From contig JAKUCV010006778.1 of assembly GCA_028386065.3 (NCBI GenBank), positions 186,001 to 250,000 of the forward strand: a DNA stretch of 64,000 nt, written 5' to 3'. The position numbers were made by a program, and so were the translations under genes. A model generated the notes under the pieces. That model was given only the letters and a program-made list of their open reading frames with translations, had not been told where the DNA came from and searched no databases. Positions 58,116-64,000 of the stretch are shown piece by piece. The first letter of the stretch is position 1. Each line of letters begins with the position of its first letter. The stretch is from Turnera subulata. Lineage: Eukaryota; Streptophyta; Magnoliopsida; Malpighiales; Passifloraceae.

Positions 58116-61100
58116 TCATCCCAAATGGCTTCTCCATTTTATTTTCATAAAAAATGCCATCTCACGGCTTGGCTATCTAGTCTCTAGGCTTCTCGTGCCC
58201 CTACCGTCGTCTAAGATGTCGCTTCACGACTATGTTGTCTATGCCTTGGGCATCACATGCCCCTACATCTCTCAACGGGAAGATTTTTGTGGCTTGGTTG
58301 TCGGGAATCATCTCATCCTATGGTTTGCGGGAGCCACATCCGACTTTTGGCTCATATGTCTCACGGTTTGCGGGAGCCGCGTCCCGACTTTGGTTCTCTC
58401 CTGATTTTCTCATGTCACAGCTCCCTCAAGGTTCTCTCTCGTCTCATGGCTGGTTTTTCTTGGGATCTTCTCAAGGTTGCAAGGATCAGGCCTTCGGCTT
58501 TTGGTTTTCCTCATATTTAGTCTTCCCTCAAATCCGCTCTCTCTCTACTCTCGGCTTGCAGGAGCTGTGTCCCGGCTTTAGGCTTCTCTCAACTCTGGTT
58601 CCCCTCATCTCATGGTCTGCAGAAGCTAGGTCCCGGCTTTAGGTTCTCTCTTGATTCATGTCTGGATTCTCCCAAGGTTTGGCCTTTCTCATCTCTCGGT
58701 TTGCGAGAGTTAGGTCCCGGCTTTGGATTTGGCTATCCTTCTCATGTCTGGTTTGACTCACTCCTCTCCGTTTGGATCCTCTCTTCTTACGGCTTGTAGG
58801 AATCGGGTCCCGGCTTTGGGGGTTCACTCCTCTCTGGGTATCTACTATTCTCTCATTGTCCTACTGGTTTGTGTTTTCTCACCTCATGGATTTACTGGTA
58901 CTCTTTTGGGGTGCAATGACCGGGTCTTTGGCTTTCTAGACTGGGTTCCCTCATGCACTCAGGTTCTGGGCTAAGTTTTGCCTAAAAGGTTCTCTCATGG
59001 TTGAATTGTCTGGATCCCATACCCCTATGTCATCTAGCTATGTTTGAAGGAAATGGTGTGTATTGTGCCCTTCGAGACATACGAGCCGGAAACGAGGAGA
59101 GATGCCCCTTGCCTAAATGCGGGCACATCATGCCCCTGGTTTGATTTTCTCAAGATGGGGCATGATGCCCTCAGCATCATCTAGTCATGGTCTAGCGTGC
59201 CCCTAGCCCACAATCATCCTGATTGTCCCAAACCTTGGCCAAATGGGTGATCTACCCTTCCTAGTCATAATCAAATAAATGGGCCCGCCGTGCCCCTGGG
59301 AGTCAATCGACCAAAGCAGGGTAGCATGCCCCAACAATTGGTTCAAACCTCACGGGGTAACATGCCCCAAGCAAATCTCAATGTCGCGTGGGGGTAGCGT
59401 GTCCCGGAAAATTAACTCCAACGATGGGGTAGCAAGCCCTTTGCAACCTCATTGAACTGAATTACGGGCCCCCCGTGCCCTTAATGTCATGATGCAGGTC
59501 TAATTCTCAAGGTAGATGTGCCTTTATTGCTTGTTGTCGACTTGACGAGTCAGAGAAACAAGGCATGACATGCCCCTTGTCTACAATTCTCATTATCTAC
59601 AAGATTTGTTCATGCCATACCCCTTCAACTAATAACCTTAGGAAATGTAAGTCTACATTAAGTGATGTCGTTCATGGTTTACCTTTGTTAACCCCTTACC
59701 CTCAACCAAGTCTACCTTATCCAGGAATTCATGTCCAACATGTGAATGATGCATGATCATGTCTAAGTGTGTCATCTTTTCAATGCAAGAGGATGCCCCT
59801 AACTTCTACATGCTTGTCTTTTAGATGCAAGTGCTTATGATATGTTTTCCCCTTTTTTCTCTCTTCATGTCTTCCTCTCTTCCTCTTCCCTCTTCTTTTC
59901 CTCTCTTTTGTCTCCCCTTTCCCCTTTCGGTGCAAGTGCCATCTACTTCTACATGCATATTTGGATGTATGTACTTTCTACCTTAGACGTAGTGCACTCG
60001 AATGTGAACGCCCCTAGTATGATGCATGAGTATAGAAAATCCTTCGAGCTAAGGTGAAAGTTAAGCAACTTGAGAAAAAGCGACCTATCCCATCAAAAAT
60101 CCCAAAGCATCAAAGAAAAAGACACCCAATGACTATAAACCCATTCATTTCAAATTCTAGCTGAGACTCTAGAGGTAAGCATTCCTTGTTGAAAGGTTTG
60201 GATGGACAAATTGTCTAATCAGAGTAAGGTGGACGAACGAGTGAATACCCCTTTGACAATAGATGGGGCAATATGCCTAGATGCTTCTATGCCCCTTTCG
60301 TTGATGATGACATTGTCAACCGAGAGGTCTATCTCTGATGAGTGATCTAACATATGGATCTCTCTTTGTTGTCATTGGCTACTATCCTATTTACATTTTG
60401 GCCTTAACTTTTTCCTAGACCGCCTTCTCGGGTTTTCAACCTAGCAGGCTTTTCTTTCATCTTCTTTTTTTCTCTTTTTTTTTTCTTTTTGGGAGTAGCA
60501 ATCATAGACCCAGAATATTGAGATCACAAAGCTTTGGGCAAGATCAAAACCACTCGAGCTGGGTATACTCGGATCACTAATAAAGAGGTAAACCATCGAT
60601 TTCATTGAGGGGTTACTGGAAAACCAAAGTGCTATCGGGAGATCGCCGGGGGTGCATGACAATCAATGACAAAATTCAGAGTGGGTTTCTGGAGGAGACG
60701 GACTCAATTGACAGTGAAATAAAAATCGTAAAGAGAGGCCTTATGACTATAGATAGAGGCCCGAATACAATCAACAGTGCGGCACGTGTATCTAGCAGTG
60801 ACCCAAATCTTTCCATTAAATCAATCTGGGAACCAATACTAGACCGAACTCATTGCCGGGTTACCTACGTATCTGTAGATATAGTGTTGGGTTTGAGATG
60901 AGGGTGTTTTGTGGAAGGCTGAAGAAAGTAGGTGAACACTTGTATTATGACTTCTTCCTTTCTTCCTGGTTCCAAGGGAGATGAATCAACATTCAGGCAC
61001 CAAGAGTCACTTCCTCATTTTTTTTCTTCTTTTTTTTTTCTTTTCTCTTTTTTTTTCTTTTCTTTTCCTTTTTTCTTTTCCTTTTTTTTTCGAGGAGAGT

Positions 61101-61939
61101 GAACCTTCTGAACAAGTGCACTTGGAAGAGATTCTTTCGGAAGCTAGATTCATCTTTGGGAAGCAACTCTTCTAGACAAGTGTTCTCAGCGGTTGTGATG
61201 GGGTCAACGTGGAGGATGGGTTGGATACGTGTTCAAAGGTCAAATCGAATATGTGTTCGAAGGTCGGTGTCGACAAAGTCTTTTTAGGAGGTGGGTTATG
61301 GTAAGGGTTTAGAATTGCATCCACAGAATCAGGTCTTTATAGTTCGTTTTTATGGTCCCATAGATTGATCCAATGGAATGTCATGAAGTCATGCAAAGCT
61401 CGCCCCATATACACAGAAGATAAGGAAATTAAAGTCTTTATTCCTTTTGTGAAAAATTAAAGTACAAATGATGACCCTGTTGATTGCTGGACATAGAATT
61501 TAACCATTGTCCCCTTTTGACTTGACTCAACCTCTAGACTCTAAAGAGGAACTATACTGCCTCTCCCTATTCTTGGTCATCGTCCTACCCATGCTTAACA
61601 ATTTGGCCCGTGGTCTCTACTCAATTTCCCCCCACACTTGTAGTTCTCATCTATCCCCAATGCTATTGAGTGGTCCCTTGGAATGCATCACTCCCATTGC
61701 CTCATCTCATTGCCCCCATGCTAGCACTTCCTTGTCATTGCTCCCATCATCCCTCTCATTATCATATCCTATTGTCATCCCGGTTTCTTGGTACCCGAAC
61801 TCAGCATTGCGATTTGACAGCTCAACTTGGCTTGACAGTTTGATTCCTCATAATATGGCTCTTCTCTCAGCTTTCTACCTCGGCTTGTTAACTCGGTCCA
61901 CAAGTAAAAGTCGGGGCAAGGTCCGATCAGGTCATCTCA

Positions 61940-62307
61940 TTTCACCTCTCCTAGTAGATATTGGGGCTTACATCTCCTCTCACGAGAAGGCCCAATGACA
62001 ATGTCTTTACCCGATACTCCAGCTTTTCTCATCAATCCGACTTGCCAGTTTAATCCCTCGGCTCGGCTCAGCAACTTGGCTTCTCATCGTATAGTTCTTC
62101 TTCATCAACTTCTTACCCAAGCTCCTCAACTTGGCCTTTCAGTTCGATTCCTCATCTTGACTTCTCTTCTTGGATTAGCGGCTCAATTCACAAGTAAACA
62201 CCAGGGCTTGCATCAGCGTTCTTGAGGAAGGCTCAACCAAGTTATCTCATCTCACCCCTCTTACTATAATTATTGGGGCTTACATCTCCTCTCACGAGAA
62301 GGCCCAA
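61940..62307. repeat. 312-bp spaced duplication
   Basis: TTGGGGCTTACATCTCCTCT followed by CACGAGAAGGCCCAA occurs at 61961 and again at 62273, with weaker similarity upstream of each. Confidence 0.8.
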
Positions 62308-63450
62308 AGTCATCTTGGTGTCTTAAATCGATGCTTCGTCACTGTCTCTACCTTTTTCCCACCTTCTGCCTCAGGACACCTTTATGACTTCGAATGTCTT
62401 CTCTATCTCCCCGTTCATCGACTTATGGTATATCCCTCATCCCTAACATCTTCACCATCTCCTTCCAACTAAGGCACTACCCACCCCTGGGGTCCTAAGG
62501 GTTCAATTCTAATGATAGGGTTCATGGTCACCAGAAATTCTAGACTCAAGCTTTGTTTTCATTCAAAATATTCGAAAATGGTGGGAAAATCATGATGGGA
62601 TATACTCACAAAACATGTTTTATTATTCTTCCAAAATATATGTCTCATGAAGACACATGTTCGAAAGGGTTGGACATTGAAAGTTGAGACATCTTAGCTC
62701 GCTTTCGTTTTTGTGCTTTAAACGACATGTAATGCAATGCTCAATATATGCAACTGTGAATTCCCTAAGACAAAGTAGACCGACTTAACATATGTTCCAA
62801 CTGGGAAACAACATCAAAAATCTAATATCAGCTTAAGCATGTGTACTTACTTCCCTAAGGTTCTTTTCCTAGACTCATCCGTCCACACCACGCGATATAG
62901 CACCCTACGTAGAGTTAGCACGACGGTTCCGCTAGCCGGTTAGCGGGCGGAGTCAAGGGGCAGCGCGCTTTGCCGGTGCGGGGCGGGCCCAGCGAATTTT
63001 TTTTTTACTATACACTTTCCTATGTATTTTTTATTGGTTTTTCTGATTTATCAAAATAAAATCACTCTATTTACAAATACAAAAATCTACAATCAAAATC
63101 ACACAACAAATGCACATATCACTTATTGACTCAATATGCATGAGATGCTCAGGGTATGCAGCTGGTTGAGGGCTAGAGATTGTCGCTAGGGAATAGGCTG
63201 ACCTACTCACATGTGATAAAGGATATCGCGTGAGGTCCAAGGCCAATTAATCCCCATCATTGCTAAGCATCGAAAAACGGGTTCACTCAAACCACTATCG
63301 CTTAAGGAAAGCATGTAGCGGATTTGGATTCCCTCGCCCTCTTACGGTAGAGGGTTCACATCAATCATCATGTATGCAAGGCACTTATGATGACACATAA
63401 AAAGGCACACAAAACTCACCGATTGCACAAGGTTTCTTGAACCCACTACT

Positions 63451-63468
63451 TCCCTGGTGGAGTCGCCA
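63451..63468 (-). other. tRNA-Arg type primer-binding site
   Basis: The minus strand reads TGGCGACTCCACCAGGGA, separated from the LTR by two bases. The expected complement of the tRNA-Arg 3' end is TGGCGACTCCACTGGGGA. This primer is typical of Tat/Ogre-type gypsy elements. Confidence 0.7.
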
Positions 63469-63470
63469 AC

Positions 63471-63842
63471 TGTGAATACCTGACCCAAAATTACTTGGGC
63501 CTATTCACCTATTCCTTTTCACCTTCTTCCTCGGGTCAATCCCATGTTCATCCAAATTTTATTAAGGGAAAAATTTGGAAAAAAACCTTTATCTGACTCC
63601 TTTAGGCTACATGGTCATGGCGAACCAAAGACATGGGATCGGGAGTTTGTCACGGATGGGAAGGTGTTAGGCACCCATCCGTTTTGGGTCGAAACCTTGT
63701 GCAAGTGAAGAAATTATGTGTGCTTTGTGCAAGTGTGCAATTGTGGAAGCAAATCACATAAAAATAACAAAATTAAACTGGAGGGGGAGGAAAAGAAGGT
63801 ACTGAACAAAAAGGAAAAATAAAAACATTTGGGCTTGAGTCT
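63471..63842 (-). repeat. Partial 5' LTR of the second non-autonomous element
   Basis: It matches the first 370 bp of 55353-57140 with scattered differences and a deletion at the internal primer-like site, then diverges abruptly. Confidence 0.75.
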
Positions 63843-64000
63843 TCTCTTTAAGAGTTCTTTCAAGTATTAGTGATTCAAACAACCCTTGAGTGCTGATTCT
63901 CTTAGTTCCTTGAGTGTTGATTCTCATAGTTTATATTAGGGATTTAGATTTACTTATCAGGTTTATTTAATCTGTGGCGTGATTCTATCTCCTTGGTACT
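63843..64000. other. Unassigned sequence at the right edge
   Basis: Contains near repeats of CTTGAGTGTTGATTCTC. It does not continue the family A LTR or the interrupted Tork-like RNase H. Confidence 0.3.

Larger units (their letters stand above)
57141..63450 (-). repeat. Interior of the second non-autonomous element
   Basis: No protein domain on either strand. Region by region: 57295-58115 tandem repeats; 58116-59000 CT-rich text with recurring CTCTCATGTCT and CGGGTCCCGGCTTTGG; 59080-59620 many ATGCCCC or GTGCCCC words; 59840-59940, 60450-60490 and 61015-61090 T/C-rich tracts; 61900-62310 a 312-bp duplication; 62890-63000 a short GC-rich stretch. Open frames such as 61507-61998 follow this composition. 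Confidence 0.5.
55353..63842 (-). mobile_element. Second non-autonomous gypsy element (family A LTRs), minus strand
   Basis: A full LTR at 55353-57140 (TGTGAATACC...GTGTTCACA) pairs with a partial one at 63471-63842 that matches its first 370 bp. On the minus strand the bases after the right LTR read TGGCGACTCCACCAGGGA (63451-63468), two mismatches from the tRNA-Arg complement, so the right LTR is the 5' LTR. The 6.3 kb interior has no gag or pol. It consists of a 108-bp minisatellite, TGCCCC-rich text and other short repeats. The partner LTR is broken at 63842, so a target duplication cannot be checked (GATAC on the left). Confidence 0.75.

Noticed and set aside
57751..58404. 217-codon repeat protein
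   Set aside because: Frame exists only because the minisatellite period is 108 bp; no start context or conserved domain, and earlier units break it.
61507..61998. 163-codon frame in the second non-autonomous element
   Set aside because: Ser/Leu/Pro-rich from TC-rich repeats, overlaps the 312-bp duplication, no motif, and opposite in strand to the element.

Overview
This window looks like plant nuclear heterochromatin. It is dense in long terminal repeat (LTR) retrotransposons, non-autonomous Mutator-like DNA elements (MULEs) and miniature inverted-repeat elements (MITEs). It also has AT-rich filler, microsatellites and one assembly gap (37928-38506). I found no intact host gene and no rRNA, tRNA or bacterial feature. 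The element families (Ty1/copia, Ty3/gypsy with tRNA-Arg/Asp-type primer sites, plant MULEs, a hAT MITE) fit an angiosperm. The species cannot be told from the sequence.

Layout. 1-1839: a LINE-type fragment and AT-rich DNA. 1840-6426: LTRs of a Ty3/gypsy (Tat/Ogre-like) family, one of them broken by a solo LTR of a second family (2354-4377, target-site duplication ATACC). 6427-34326: the decayed body of a minus-strand Tat-like element, with integrase remnants at the left end and an RNase H remnant at the right end. Into it were inserted a 3.2 kb solo LTR (7324-10564), a plus-strand LTR-like block (from 11210 to about 33190), and inside that block a 19.6 kb minus-strand LTR element with no recognisable gag-pol (12930-32504, duplication ATTTG). 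That non-autonomous element itself carries two MULE-type elements (16387-17571, 17707-19239) and a young, nearly intact copia element (21520-30173, duplication CTTCT). Some insertions are therefore three or four layers deep.

34327-47844 is AT-rich and holds a hAT MITE (34851-35431), a solo LTR with the N gap (36534-39005), a SINE-like piece, a nested pair of MULE-type elements (40310-43847, with 40377-42922 inside) and a further MULE (44511-46608). The inner MULE of the pair carries a rearranged piece of a host ribonucleotide reductase small-subunit (R2) gene. 47845-51369 is an LTR plus probable internal sequence of the second LTR family. 51370-55352 is a Tnt1/Tork-like copia element with nine in-frame stops, truncated by a second gypsy-type non-autonomous element (55353-63842) whose 6.3 kb interior holds 108-bp tandem repeats and no pol.

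The two observations I rate highest are: (1) twenty copies of the palindrome ACATCGATGT in the copia leader (27610-28203), arranged as ten pairs 19-21 bp apart, with pair-to-pair distances close to multiples of a DNA helical turn; (2) the captured R2 fragment, which lost two internal segments and kept its reading frame.
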